A stretch of 64,000 nt of DNA from Malachius bipustulatus (taxonomy: Eukaryota > Arthropoda > Insecta > Coleoptera > Melyridae), in NCBI GenBank assembly GCA_910589415.1, contig OU342631.1:16058001-16122000 (forward strand), read 5' to 3'. Position numbers and translations under genes: made by a program. Each line of letters opens with the position of its first letter. The stretch's first letter is position 1. Positions 32,890-46,016 of the stretch are shown here, one piece after another. The notes under the pieces are model-generated. The model did not search any database and was not told the origin of the DNA. It saw only the letters and a list, made by a program, of their open reading frames with translations.

Positions 32890-35800
32890 GTGCTCTATTA
32901 TTTTTTATGGCAAAAGATATACTTTACAGAGAAGGAAAGATATCTCATTTTGTTTTATGTTCAAGCGCATATACACCCGAAAGATACAATATTCAGTCCT
33001 TTTCTTTATAGAGTCAGTCTCCGGTGTATAATTTGTTGAAGGGACTGGCGATATTATTTTAAGCTGTAGAGATTTCCCTGACACTTCCATTTCATATTTT
33101 CATAGTTCTTTATCTCTGTTCCACCTTTTGTATTTATTTACGTTGGCACGACTTGTTTTTGAAGCTAAATTATACATACACTCATTGTTATGTAAATGTA
33201 AATCATACCCGTTAATCTTATAATATCCCGTTAATCAAAAGAAGAGTTATACAATATGGCACTGCTGCACTCATGCGCAATAATAATAAAAGTCACCATT
33301 CTACATCACCCTTATCAGATAAAACCAAAACGGCACTGTAGACACTGTCATATAATACCCGAAATGCAATTATTATTGGATTTTCAGACACCTCCGCAAC
33401 TGTAAAACGGTTTTAGCATGTCGAATCCTGCAAATCGGGATTTTAAAATGCAAGGATAACCTTATTACCTACTGAACGGTTCAATCATCTGTTGAAAATC
33501 GTGGAAATGCGATAATTAGATTACCTAGTTGGTTGACGAATTTGGACGAGCGTAAAAATACATAACGCGATTCCAGAATCATGCGATGATCAAAGTAATT
33601 AGGCCAATGGAGACCTGACATTGGTCTTTTATTGTCTTTTATCTCTCCGTTGGAAATCACCAAAGGCTTTGATTTTTTATCATGAATGTCATGTCGGAAA
33701 TTTTTTATATCTACGTTTCATGTGTAAATCAAATGTGATTAAGGCTGAAAAAAAAAGTTAGCTCTCATTTTGTTACTGTCAGTGATTTTACAAAGGCGTG
33801 ATAATTTTTCATGATTTTACATGATTCCCGATCCCTCTCAACCCACGAAACTTTGAGTGAAACGTTTGAGATCAACTGCAGAAATGGTAAAATTATTGAT
33901 TTGCATCAACTGAAGCTGGTCTTTGAGTCTTCTATCGAACTAATTCGCTTTGCGAATACCTATCTGATCTGGTATACTTACATAATTATCAAATTCTGGT
34001 AACTTTGATATCAATTTGTTAACAATTATTATTGAGAGCTGTAGCGTTGGCGTAGTAATATTAGCATATAAATTCAACAATTTAGATTGATTTCAAAGCA
34101 TTATTACAAAATTTACATTTACTTTACCTACTAATAAGAAAATATCACGAGATAATAATTCGAGTTTCTATGTCTAGGTTAATAGTTGTTGTTGTTGTTG
34201 TTTCAAAGGATCTGGATCTTAAAAGATTCATAGCACGAGAAGGTAATTAGAAAGCAAATAAACTGATCATTGCCCTTAATGAAATCAAAGCCCATAGCCA
34301 CTGAGATTCCCCATTTCGTGAGAAAACGTAATTAGAACATCTCTAGAATTGGAATAGTAAATCATGGATCAGTTCTATCCTCTATGGACAACAACTCCTA
34401 GTAATCAACTGGAAAGGGCTGAAATTAGCAGTCTCTATCTAAATCTATCACGACATCTAAGATTTTCATTCATTCATTCATTCATTCAAAATGAAACTCT
34501 GACTGATTAGGGAGAAAAGGCGCTTTGTGCTGAGCTTTTTTAGTAGATACTCACTGAACTTGAACGATTTAATTTTTTCAACCATCAGATAAACCTCGAC
34601 AGACATGGGAAAATGGGTTATTTTTAAAAGAGCGTAACATCTATCTAGAAATAAGACTCTGTGCGAATTAAGCTGAAAGGCAATAGGAAAAACATGTTTC
34701 TCGATTAAAGTATAACAAACGAAGTGAAGTTTAATCTAAGTAGAGTGTACTAAAATGTAAATACGAACGAGAATTCCAGGATCCAAGCTAAATTGGGCAA
34801 TAAATCGTATCTTACCTTGAAGACTTGTTTCTTTTGTATTAGAAAGCTTTGAACTTTAAAACACTTCTCTGCAGAGTTGCATACGTACTACAAACATAAA
34901 CGTAATTTAGTTAGAGGTAGAATGTTTGTCTGCTTTCTAGATAACTTCAGGTACCTAGGTAGGTTCCAATCAATAAAAGAATTTCTATTTTTTTTCATTC
35001 ATATATATACACATTCATATATGCACACATACATTCATACAAGGAACGGTATATAAAATTCATCAGCAATATTGAGTAATAATTACTAAAGCGGAAAAGC
35101 TCGTGATGAAAAGAGTTTTCTCTTTCATCCAGTATCGTCATTGAAAACCAATACAATAATTACCTGAAGTAATTTTCTGCTCCAGATATTCTTTCTCGTC
35201 CCTCCTTTCATTTCCTGTATTAATTTTGCATCATTTAACAGCCCAAAGCTTATGAGCTAAATTGAGTTAGTTCATTGTTCATACCAGCTCATACCATAAA
35301 AATGTTGAAAGAAAAGTTTTACATAAGTATTAATTTCCCCCTGCAATCCCTATAACTTTATTCGAACTTTATTCAATAATACTCTCTCACTTGCGCAGCG
35401 CTGGGAATAAAAAAATTAAATTATGGACCTGCATCAGAGGCTTGGGTATAAAAAATGGGCATTTCCATACTGATGAGTGGAGTTTAATGTCCCCTATTCT
35501 TTTGAAACGTAATAGAATATTCTTCCAGCATACTCTTTGTCTCAACGTTCCATTCAATGTTAGCTTATGAAATTGCTTTCTACATTTTTGTTCACTAGGT
35601 GTGGAAAATGTAGACTGTCAATATTTATTTTTATACTTGTCGCTGCTGGAATACTAAAATAGTAACGTACCGTCTTGTCAGTTATGTTTTTTAACCCTTC
35701 GAGAATATACTCATTGTGCAGTGAATATTTTATTTAGGAACTAGCACAACGTTGTTGGGGGGGGGAAGATTCGACTCTTTTCCCTTATTACGGTTTTCAA

Positions 35801-36676
35801 TAATTCGTTCGCGCTTTGATTTTTCTATAAGTTTTTTGTATAAATTATGTATACAAAAAAGAAGTTTAAATATATGTCATAAAAAATCATCTTGTAACAT
35901 TTTGACTTTTCTCGTTCCGTAAAATCACATACCTAAATATTTTTTGTCAACATAAAAAATTAATTCCTAATAGCAATTTGAGTAAAGTATGAGGTTTGAA
36001 CGCTTTAAAATATGATTTCTACTGATCAATACGTTACAGGGATTATATAGAGATTGCCAATCTAGGTTGAAAAGTTCTGTCAGACCAAAAAGTTGTGGTG
36101 TCGTTTCAATGAAATGCTTTCTGTAAAAACGTGAACAGTTTAAGCAAATTTTTGAGTTTCATGATTTTGAAGCGCTTTTCAGCAAAATCAGGGCTTCAAA
36201 CGCTTGAAAATTTGATTTCGAAGTCACACTGCAGGTCGAGGTAAACAAAAAATTAAACGAAACGTTTGTCGTCGTTTCAAAGGCAAACAAGCTGATATGT
36301 TTCGCTTAATTATGCAATAATTCTAATTTCACCGCATTGTGTGTTTACATATTTTTATTTCCGGTTTTCAGTTATTTTAGACCAGTTAGCTGGGTGTTTT
36401 TTAAGCGTATGGAAATGTTACTTTTGACCGAGACTATGCAGATCGTTACAGTGCGATTTTATTCAGAAATAACTGAAATTTACAACATCATTACCTACGT
36501 TTGTATTTTTTGTGTTTACCAACGTTAGATATGCCATATCAAATATGCGAGCATCAATAAGCCCTTTTTTGTTTCAGAAACCCCCTTATAGCTCCATATG
36601 AATAATAAATTTTCTTATCAAGAAAGAGGTGAACTTTAGGTAGCAGTCGTGATGACAATAATTGAATCTCTTCAAC

Positions 36677-37470
36677 TCATATAGGAGATAGGTCAACTGG
36701 TTTAACTTGTAGCTGGATTTCTTGTAGCTTCGAGGGAATTATGTTCCAGTGGATATGCCAAAAGATCTGTTTATATCCGGACTGGACTGTTTCATGAGTT
36801 GAATTTGATGATGCAGCTTGTTTGGCCTCCTGGTTAGCTTTCTCGTTTCCAGGTATGCCAATATGTGACGGAACCCTGAATAGTGTGATAGAGTTTTTCA
36901 CCGGGAGACTGATTTACGAGCAAACGTAATTAATGACCAGGATAAATAGTGTTGGGCTCAGGACGTAGCCTTGAGGTACCCTATTGTCTTATCTCATCCC
37001 AGATGTTTTCCCATTAACTGAGACTTTAAAGGTTCCATTCGATGAGAAGTTTTCAATTAATAAGTGAATATGATAGCCTTTGAAGTTGTTCTTGAAGTTT
37101 TTTGAAGGATAGCAATTCTTAGTAGAGAGTCAAATTCACTTTTATTGTCAAATACACCTGCGAAAACGTCTCGTTTCTTTAGTCTCCGAATCCTGATTGG
37201 ACGGGGTTAATTATCTCGTATTTCTCAAGATACTATAAGAACCTCTTGTGGATCATTTTCTCCAGCAACTTACACATTGTGCATGTAAGGGAGATCAGCC
37301 TTTATGAGTTGGGATTATCTGAAGGTTTGCCAGGCGTCCTGATGGGAAATATTATAGATTTTCGCCACAATATTTGAATTTTACTCTTGGACCAGATGTT
37401 TTTGTAAAGCTTGTTTGGGAAGACTGAAGTCTGGTAAGTTTTTGAGAAATGTAAAGTGAAATGTAAGGTG
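36677..37470 (-). pseudogene. Degenerate RT/RNase H relic of an I/Jockey-type retrotransposon
   Basis: On the minus strand, 36677-36901 encodes FRVPSHIGIPGNEKANQEAK, the last RNase H motif. About 36930-36985 reads VPQGYVLSPTLFILVINY, the RT motif around PQG. About 37250-37310 reads LISLTCTMCKLLEKMIHKR, close to the motif of the intact element at 3107-5779. Frameshifts and stops separate these islands, and much of the region between RT and RNase H is deleted. It is an old relative of that element. The TSD and tail are not visible. Confidence 0.75.
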
Positions 37471-38589
37471 AACTCTTTCCTAGAGAAAGGTAAGTTTAGA
37501 GAGGCAAGGTTTCGATTTTTTTTTAGTATTAGGTGCAGTATTACTTAAGGTGAGTGAATTTAGGGGGCTGACGGCTTCATTAAAATCTTTCATGGAATCT
37601 TACTGAAACTGCCTTGTTGTTTTATTGCTGACATTTTGTGTTGTTCGCATTTTCATGTGACCTTGCATCTATCTAATCTTCTTCCAGGCTTGACTTGATG
37701 GGGTGTCGCATATGTTAGCGTTCTCGGACGGCAGCCTCGCAGTCTATAGGTTCCACCAAGGGAAGGCTGATTGGGAGGAAGTAATTCCTTCTTTGTGTCT
37801 CAGCGGCAACTAAAGTTAGTTATTTTCTACTTAATCATATTATCAGGAGGCTTGCCCAGGGAGTCTGAAATGTGGATCGGGAAATGGTTAGGGTAGACTG
37901 TCAAGTGTGTTCCTTGTGAGTGATGGAACTGTTCTTGGGTCACATTATGCTGAGGTCAATTGAGGAAAAGATCCCAGAGGAGATATTATATTGAAATGAA
38001 TGCTGGATAGTTCATATTCGAGAGGTAGCCTACGCCCAATTGTGGATATGGCATTGTATGTGAGGAAAAGTTAACATTAAAAAATTCAGATTTTTTATTT
38101 GAGTGAATAAATTTTAAATTATTTATAAGGATAATTTAAATACTTGCAGTGTACTGTCTGAAAGGGAAGTTTCGTTATTAAATCAACACAATAAAAATAG
38201 TGCGAGAATCTGGTTTAATTATATCAAGAGTAACAAATCACACGAAGCAATTGCAATAAACTTAAAATAGACGCGATTTAAGTATCTTTTAATTGTTATG
38301 GAGGCAAATTCTCGAGAAATTTACATTTCATTCAGAAGTGAGTTTAATAAGACGAAGCTCCGAGCTTAAGCGAGTTTTATCTCTCTACTATCCCTGAACT
38401 GGAAATTAAATTTAATAGACATTCCTATTGTTTTAAGTCAGTATTTAGAGGGCTTCTACTATTTTTTACACAAGATCTGGTAAAGTTTCTCTTCTATAGC
38501 TTTCTGATTTTAACTTATCCTCATTCAATATTCAATATTATTCGCTCTTCATTTATTACCTTCATCCCCCAACCTAGTTGTCGTGTCGT

Positions 38590-38928
38590 GACTAAAGGTC
38601 TGCACAGGGGTTATAACGATGCCGGAGAACGTCCGAACGTGGACTCTCCGAAAGACCGTAAAACTCTGTTGTCGAGGTTATATCTCGCGAACAGAGGAAT
38701 ACGGGGGTCTAGGCTTTACCGCCTGGACCAAAAGGAGACAACCTTCAAAAACCTAAATCCTACGGTGGGAACCCAGGCTAAAAGGATGCGTGGCTGAATA
38801 GAAGATCAGTCCCTTCTGGATTCAACCTCGAAGAAGTGGCGCACCTTCGAAAATAAATGCCTACCATACGTATGGAGCTCTGCGTATGGTATTTCTTTAA
38901 TAGCTCGTGGGCCATATGGACCAAGACT
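38590..38928 (+). other. GC-richer segment left of the retrotransposon relic
   Basis: It includes an open frame at 38588-38797 with no recognised domain and a small palindrome (CCATACGTATGG / CATACGTATGG-like repeats at about 38862-38890). It may be an upstream part of the same retrotransposon relic, but no motif shows it. Confidence 0.3.
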
Positions 38929-39775
38929 GAGATGGGCAGTTGGACTTCTAACAGAACACTGCCCACTAATAAAACATGGATCCTTTTGGACAGAAAACCT
39001 GACACAAAAGGCCAATAACTAATTTTCCTCATGGAAAAAAAACCTAAGGGAGAAAATAGTGCAACTTCAATGCAGACCTTACCTAGGCCTAACTGGGGTG
39101 CTGCTCAAGCGACTAGGTGGGTAAAGGGCAGAGGGAGCAGAGAAGATGTAACTGAAAAAGCTTAGTAAACACCGGCTGAGATGGGCAGTTGGACTTCTAA
39201 CAGAACACTGCCCAATAATAAAACGTGGATCTTTTTGGACAGAAAACCTGACACAAAAGGCCAACAACTAATTTTCCTCATGGGAAAAAACCTAAGGGAG
39301 GAAATAGAGCAACTTCAATGCAGACCTTACCTAGGCCTAACTGGGGTGCTGTTCAAGCGACTAGGTGGGTAAAGGGCAGAGGGAGCAGAGAAGATGTAAA
39401 TGAGCAACTTCAATGCAGACCTTGCCTAGGCCTAACTGGGGAGCTGTTCAAGCGACTAGGTGGGGAAAGGGAAGAGGGAGCAGAGAAGATGTAACTGAAA
39501 AAGCTGAGTAAGCACCAGCTGAGATGGGCAATTGGACTTCTAACAGGACACTGCCCACTAATTACACCTCTCAATAAAAGGAGTGAAAAAAATCCCGGAT
39601 TACAGGAGATGCGGGAAGGGGGAGGAAACCCCATACCACCTAACAAGCACCCATTGGACTCATACTGAAATACTTTCGGGAGATGGGACCGATGAGATAA
39701 TTATCCAAAGGGGTACAATAAGCGAAAGCTTCAGTACAAGGGCTTTGAACCTACCCTAGAAGTAATAATAAATAA
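38929..39775 (+). pseudogene. Tandemly duplicated 3' piece of a non-LTR retrotransposon
   Basis: The coding word LRWAVGLLTEHCPL (typical of the region after RNase H, 'LTGHCPL') starts at 38929, 39178 and 39521. The companion block GCAACTTCAATGCAGACCTT occurs near 39060, 39309 and 39403. The first two units are 249 bp apart. The third continues into a C-x2-C-x6-E-E-T-P-Y-H knuckle (RRCGKGEETPYHL, about 39601-39640), then a non-coding tail ending in TAATAATAAATAATT at about 39750-39775, as at the 3' end of such elements. Several frameshifts are present. This family differs from the element at 2956-5926. Confidence 0.65.
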
Positions 39776-40594
39776 TTACCTTCATTGTTACTCGATGGCT
39801 GACCATACCTCTGAACATAGGACCAAAAAATAACATTAATATATCATCCGATATTTTGACTGTCTCATATTTTGACTTAAGTGGTATGGCAAACTCTGTC
39901 AAACCTTTTTTTTATTTTTTTATTTCCTATATTCCTACCAAATAATTATTGAAACAAATAACTTATCTGACAGAGTTATGAACAGATCGATACTCATCAT
40001 TATTATTACTCATAGTATTACTCATCATCAAATACCGCATAGATTTACTTTCTTAATTTATAAAACACCGCTTCCTCAGCCGCTTCCTAAACAGCAGTCT
40101 GACCCTAAACAGTCTGCAGATTTTATAGGGCATTCCCTGCGCAAATAATCATAATTAATGTTTGAGTAAATGTTGGTTTTGCACCAGGATGTATTGTTTC
40201 GCTGTCCAAATACCACTAGGTCCTCTTATTACTTTACCGCAAAATCATATTTGAAATAAATTTATCCGGTAGTATGTAAATTTTGCATAATTATACATAC
40301 TTACTGAATGTTTCTAGAATAATGTTCCATCAAGCCTCAATAGCGTAGAATATTTATTGCAAATTCAAACAATATGGTTCGAACTCACCATGCACTTATA
40401 TTATTGTGGACATTTTCACGTTTTTTAGATGAAAAAATCGACACCGACAACCGGGAAATTTCACACCAGGAAAATGTTTCAAAATTATTATGCAATAAAC
40501 AGCAGCAATTATCTGTTCATTTTTGCGATAGGTATACTAAACTCTTGATTCTTATCACTATATCACTATAGAAATAATCTAAAGAATAAGTTAA

Positions 40595-40830
40595 CCCTTT
40601 AAGTGCCTAACTCCCGAGGAGTGCGTTATCTAGGTCCGCTTATATTATAGGAACCTGAATGGTTCTCTTAATGGGGAGCCAATCCGGTGAGGGTTGATGT
40701 TAGTTACGAATTTTTAATAGGTCGGCTTGTAAGATCGAAAAGCTTGTTCGAAATCTGGACGAAGCCCCAGGGTACAGGACACCGGGAGATAATAGACAGG
40801 ATTAATAATTATTATTATGGTTTTTAATTA
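40595..40830 (+). mobile_element. Possible 3' untranslated relic of a retrotransposon
   Basis: A GC-richer tract ends in a TTAATAATTATTATTATGG tail at about 40800-40822, resembling the (TAA)n tails of some non-LTR elements and the end of the relic at 38929-39775. It begins beside TTAACCCTTTAAGTGCC, which looks like a piggyBac-type end, but no matching end was found. The assignment is weak. Confidence 0.2.
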
Positions 40831-41090
40831 TTGTACTCACTGTTTACTTTCGTACCACTGTGCGAACCACTATAACCCGTACGGGAGATGCGGAAGTCGT
40901 AGTATGTCCTCTCGCCGTGAAAACCATAATTTTATAAGGATGGGCAGCAAGGATCGTCAAGCAAAGGATAAATTGCGTAAGGAAAGATGGAATTAAAAAA
41001 TGCATGTAGATGACGGAACAGTACCTATTAAATACCTATAAAATACGGTGTAGATATATCTAGAACTTTATTTTATGAACTGCCCTGTAT

Positions 41091-41782
41091 CTACACCTTT
41101 TCCAGTTGTAATTAAGAAACGATTAAATGAATTTCAGAATGCGTCAAATGTAATTGAGAATAGTCAAATGTAATTGAGAAACCATCAAATGGAATTGAGA
41201 AAGCGTTCATTATAATTGAGAATAGTCACATGAAATTTAGAATGCGTCAAATGCAATTCAGAATGCGTAAATTGTAATTGAGAATAGGTCAAAAATGCAA
41301 ATGAATTACATAAGATCTTAACTTAAAAAAAAATACATATTCAACTATAAAAAACTATGCATGCATAAAAATCATAATTACTACATAGAACGCTAACAAT
41401 TGTTCAACTATTGTCCAACTAGCATTGGTTCCATAGCTAAAGCAGCCTCGTGGAACGTGGTTGAAAATACTGGGACTTGTAGGTGAAATTTACGAATTTT
41501 ACATAATCTCAATTTCAATTGATCCATTCTGAATTCCATTTGATACTTTCCTAATTACATTTAACGCTTTCTCAATTCCTTTTGATGGTTTCTCAATTAC
41601 AATTAACGCATTCTCAATTACAATTGATGCATTCTCAATTAAATTTGACTATTCTCAATTACAAATGACGCACTCTGAATTACATTTGACTATTCTCAAT
41701 TACAATTGATGCATTCTGAATTACATTAGACTATTCTCAATTACATTAAACCGTTTCTCAATTACACCTGGAAATGGTGTAG
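41091..41782. mobile_element. Fold-back element with arms built of 20-21-bp tandem repeats
   Basis: The outer ends are CTACACCTTTTCCAG and CTGGAAATGGTGTAG. The left arm (41115-41305) has about nine tandem copies of AATGCGTCAAATGTAATTGAG-like units (20 or 21 bp). The right arm (41508-41775) has about twelve in inverted orientation (CTCAATTACAATTGATGCATT-like). The ~200-bp centre is unrelated sequence. TAT is present on both sides, which may be a 3-bp duplication or chance. No coding. Fold-back (Galluhop/FB-like) elements have such arms; I do not recognise this family. Confidence 0.7.
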
Positions 41783-44700
41783 TATAAACATTTAGTAGAC
41801 TGTGGCCTCAAAAATATATTATTCGAGGAGAAAATTAAAATAATAGATAGGTACACGTGCAGATGAAAGATGTCAGGTAAAAATACCTGGATCAATTCTG
41901 AGAGAAATTCTCCAAGGAACGGTTTGGATGTAAGATCCTCAAGAAGTAAAAGACATTTTAAACGTTTTCACCTGTCTGATTACATCAGTTTCAGATGATA
42001 ATTTTTTAATCTCGTTATTCTAATAAAAAATAAGCCCATTAGATTTCTCCAGTTTCTTTTACCGTTTAAATCTGCCTAAATTGTTCACTTAACTAACGTT
42101 TCACCTCATTCTTTATGGCTAGTTTCAATGACAGGTAGACCAACATTAAAAAAAATATATGATTCTCCACATCCTTCATGGTATAACGCACGCTAACCTA
42201 GCGTGTATCAGATTAAAATCTTCATATACGCTCAGCAAAACAGTAGAATGTTTAACTTGCAGTAATTATTACGTTGTGGTGATTTTTAATTATAAAATTA
42301 CAGTGAACTTCTACAAAGCACCATTTTCAAAACTTATCTAGATCTCTATTTCATTTTCAATTCCAACGAAGGCAAAGCTTAGCATGGAAGATAGTACACA
42401 GCACTATAGCACTAACACAAGAACCTCCGTTATGCTAAAACAAACCGCAACAAACAATTTTAACCGCAGAATTATTTCAGCATCTCAGTAAAGTAAAAGA
42501 GCTTTGTTTGCTTTATTTATGCGGACCTTTATTTCTGAAACAAAACTAGTAAAGCTGGAGACTACCACTGCCACTAGGTCCCATTCCCGTATTATAAAGC
42601 GACCCTATGTGTATGTGTTATAATCTGAATTTCAGTACAGTCCTGCAGCATGTCAGGAAGATAGTTGGCTTGCTTCCAGTGTAGCAAAACAACCTGCCAT
42701 ATGGCGATGTTCACAATGTGCACTTAACAGGGAAGTTGTAATTGTGGAGCTTGAAACGATTACAACGCGCAATGATCGTGTTGTGTAGACAAATCCTGTT
42801 TCGGGATTGCGGCCCCAAAACGACCAACAGAGATTTACGTACCGATGTGAAATGGAGCGGAGATCCAAGTGTCCAAGTTCACGCAGTTATTCCGGTGTAA
42901 TTGTTTTATCTCCCGTCACGCCATAACGGAAAATATTAAAAAAGATCTCACGGTTAGGAATGATCATAAATTCCGTTACATAAAAATGCTCTTGATAAAA
43001 CTCCTCCTTGATAATGTACTACTACAGTTGGAGTTGGAGTTGGAGCTAGACCTGGAGCTAGAGAGAAACAGAGTTCCGAGTGAAGTTCCTGTTTATGTTA
43101 TTGCGTCCCCAGTTTGTCCTTCCATTATAATATATTAACTACTGAAACGGTTTTGCTCGGCTTTGTCGAGCATGAAAATATTTTTTGCATGCAGAATGAA
43201 TCGGATGAAACTTACAAAAAGAAAGCTGCTTTATAAAAAATAGACGTAACATTTACGACCATACTGCGGGTGAATCACATTTTTGTTTTTATCTCGCCAC
43301 ATCCTTGTTCTGTAATAAGGGCACTGAAAGAAGCAGTATGCATAAAAATAGAGACAAGTTCCAGCCAGTATATTCTGCAATCAGAGCGTGAATTGTATTG
43401 ATTTATGGTTTTCATTTCATATATGAGCGCACAGATTAATAAGAATAAGGAAACATTTTCCTAGAACATTCCACGAATCGTTAAAATCAAGCACCAACTT
43501 CCTTACGTTCAAAGTTCTCCGAAGTCTCGAGTTATTTATACTTCAATAACCAACCCGCACTAGCATGCGCTTATTTTGTTTATTAAGCAAAAAATCAAAG
43601 AGTGCATGATGCTATTAGAGCGGATTGTTGTTAAAGTTAAGCTTTAAGCGTTCAGATAAGATGATATAAATCCACCCAAGTCGTAGCAGGATTTATTAAC
43701 CAATTTAGCGTAAATATTAGACGTCGTTGGATTTTGTATTTACAGTCCAATTATAATAGGAAGGCGAATAAGTTCTTACTGCGCAGAAAGGTTGGTTACT
43801 AATGGTTATCGCTTTCCGGGTACCCAATAATTTAACGTCCAATATCAGCAATGCTAGTCGGTGCTCACGTTATTACAAGAACAACCAATCAGATAAGGCT
43901 GATAAGAGTATCTCCGCTGTTCATCGAACATGTAAAAGCTCAGCGGTGGTGAACAAAACTCGCAAGATGCGCATTCACGCCTGGCTTCTCGCCTTATAAA
44001 AATTGGACAGTACCTCTACTAGTCCAAGCATAATGGTACCCATGATACAATAAACTTTAAAAGATATGATATGGCTCAGGTCCCCCTCTACGCGCTACAT
44101 TTTATGACCTCTAACTGTCACTTTCCCATTAGGTTTGTATGCAAAGCATTGAATCTAGGAAGTATAGCGTGTTCTCGTCAAGGCAAAATAAATGTGTTCA
44201 ACATGTTTTAAAGCAAGTAATTATGTGCGTAATTTTCAACTTATAAATTGTTACGAGATACATTGAAGAGATGCCGGCAGATTAAATCTGGAACAAAAAA
44301 ATCTGCAGAAGAAATCTCAGTTGATTGACGATCGTTCTGTTTTCTACAATTTAATAAAACTTGAAAAAAACCGTCAAAAGCGGAATTATTTCATGCACAA
44401 GTCAATACAAACTCAAATTGTGCGATTTTATGAGCTCCAGTTTCATCATTTCGTTCACTTGACGAAAAGGAGACCGCCTGCCTATGGTACCAAGCTCGCA
44501 ACAAAAAACATGTTTAACTTTTAAAAATTATTAAAAAATGGATACCATAAAAAAACGTAAGTACTTCTCCGAGAGAATTATTAATCAGCAACAAAATATA
44601 CACCGCGGCAATATAACGTAATCCCAAAGCAACAATGTTGCTTATAAGGGTAAGCAAAACTGATCTACCAGTAAAACAAGACACGAACAGGCACTTCATT

Positions 44701-45558
44701 TCGGGAAATAAAAGCCTCCGGCGACCATAATGGAACGCAAGATAAGGCAAGATGCCGGCCCTCGAGTACTCCTTAAACTGACTTAGTTACATCGTAAATT
44801 ACGTTCGTTATTTTCTTATGAAGCATGTAATCAAATTATTTTAGTCCCTAACATCAACAACGTCTCATTATAATTCCTCCCTCCCGTGCTCCCAAAATTT
44901 TGAATTAAAATCTCTCGAATTAAAATTGATCGATCCTCTCGAAGAAGTGTTGAACTAGATATGATTAGTTATATAGGTCTCAACCTGTTTTTAATCCAAG
45001 AAATGTCATGGGAATTAAAGAGTAATAATTTTAGCAAAGCTTCAGAAATGTTTATTTACTATTTTGAATTCGTCATAAGTTCGGGAAATGTCACTTATTA
45101 AATCCCTGCGGTTCAGTTACTTAGGTAGAAGTTTTCAGAAGAATTGGGCTCAAACAATGGAATCTGCGGATTTTTCAGTTGGAAAAGCCGAGAAAAGACG
45201 AAAAGTCGATTTAAAACTTCGGTTAAAACTTCAAGCTTGAACACCTGGGCTAGCTGATGTCTTGTAAAAGCCCTGCTTGGTGAAAGACTAATTTCTAAGA
45301 TCATTTTTGTTTTGAAAAATGAAGTATGCCTTGGAAATTTTCAAAAAAAAAAACTCTTTCTGTGCAGTAAAGATGTTTATTAATGTGTGAACAAATTTCT
45401 TTATTGAAAAATAAAGATCAAAGTATTTTTTTTAACAAAGAAATAAAGAATCAAGAAAAGTAAAGCTTCTAGGCATGTTATCATTTTCGAACCCTAAACT
45501 GGAAAGAACATGTTACTTTGAATAACTGTCTATCATAATTAGTCTAGTGAAGGAAGGA

Positions 45559-46016
45559 GGTGTAGAGTAAGTGAGCAGGTACCAAAGCAATTTCTTCAGA
45601 AACTTGTTCAAGGTGCTTAGGGTGCTAACATACCAAAAGTCCTGACGTCTAGGTGGTGAACCGAGGGTGCGGGGGGGGTGGTGACGGTGAGTTTGAATTC
45701 CCAACCGTTTTTGAGTTACACGCTCCACAAAAGTAGACTTTTTCAAAAAGATCATTTTACCTCGTAGGTACCTATTTTCCATCAAACATATCCCACGTTT
45801 GGGGTTTCCAGTTAAGGACATTCAATTCTATCCAACTTCTTAGTGCGTGTTTTTCTCTGATGAATATTTTAGACGATATGAAGGAATGCTTGATGAAAAA
45901 GGTGAGGTAAAATGATTTTTTTCGAAAAAAATGTAGGTACTTTTATGGAGCGTATAACTCCGATCACCCCGAAAGTGGGATCACCCCCCGGCACATCTGC
46001 TTACGCACTCTACACC
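45559..46016. mobile_element. 458-bp inverted-repeat element (MITE candidate)
   Basis: The ends are GGTGTAGAGTAAGTGAGCAG and its approximate complement (CTGCTTACGCACTCTACACC). Inside, the stretch around TTACACGCTCCACAAAAGTA at about 45717-45740 is mirrored by TACTTTTATGGAGCGTATAA at about 45938-45957, and CATTTTACCTC by GAGGTAAAATG. Arms are imperfect over about 200 bp. No clear target duplication and no coding. An eight-G run lies at about 45671-45678. Confidence 0.5.

Noticed and set aside
40594..40612. piggyBac-type end TTAACCCTTTAAGTGCC
   Set aside because: No matching inverted end was found nearby, so a complete element cannot be supported.
41115..41775. CRISPR-like regular short repeats
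   Set aside because: Units are contiguous with no spacers, diverge from one another and are mirrored in inverted arms; the genome is eukaryotic.
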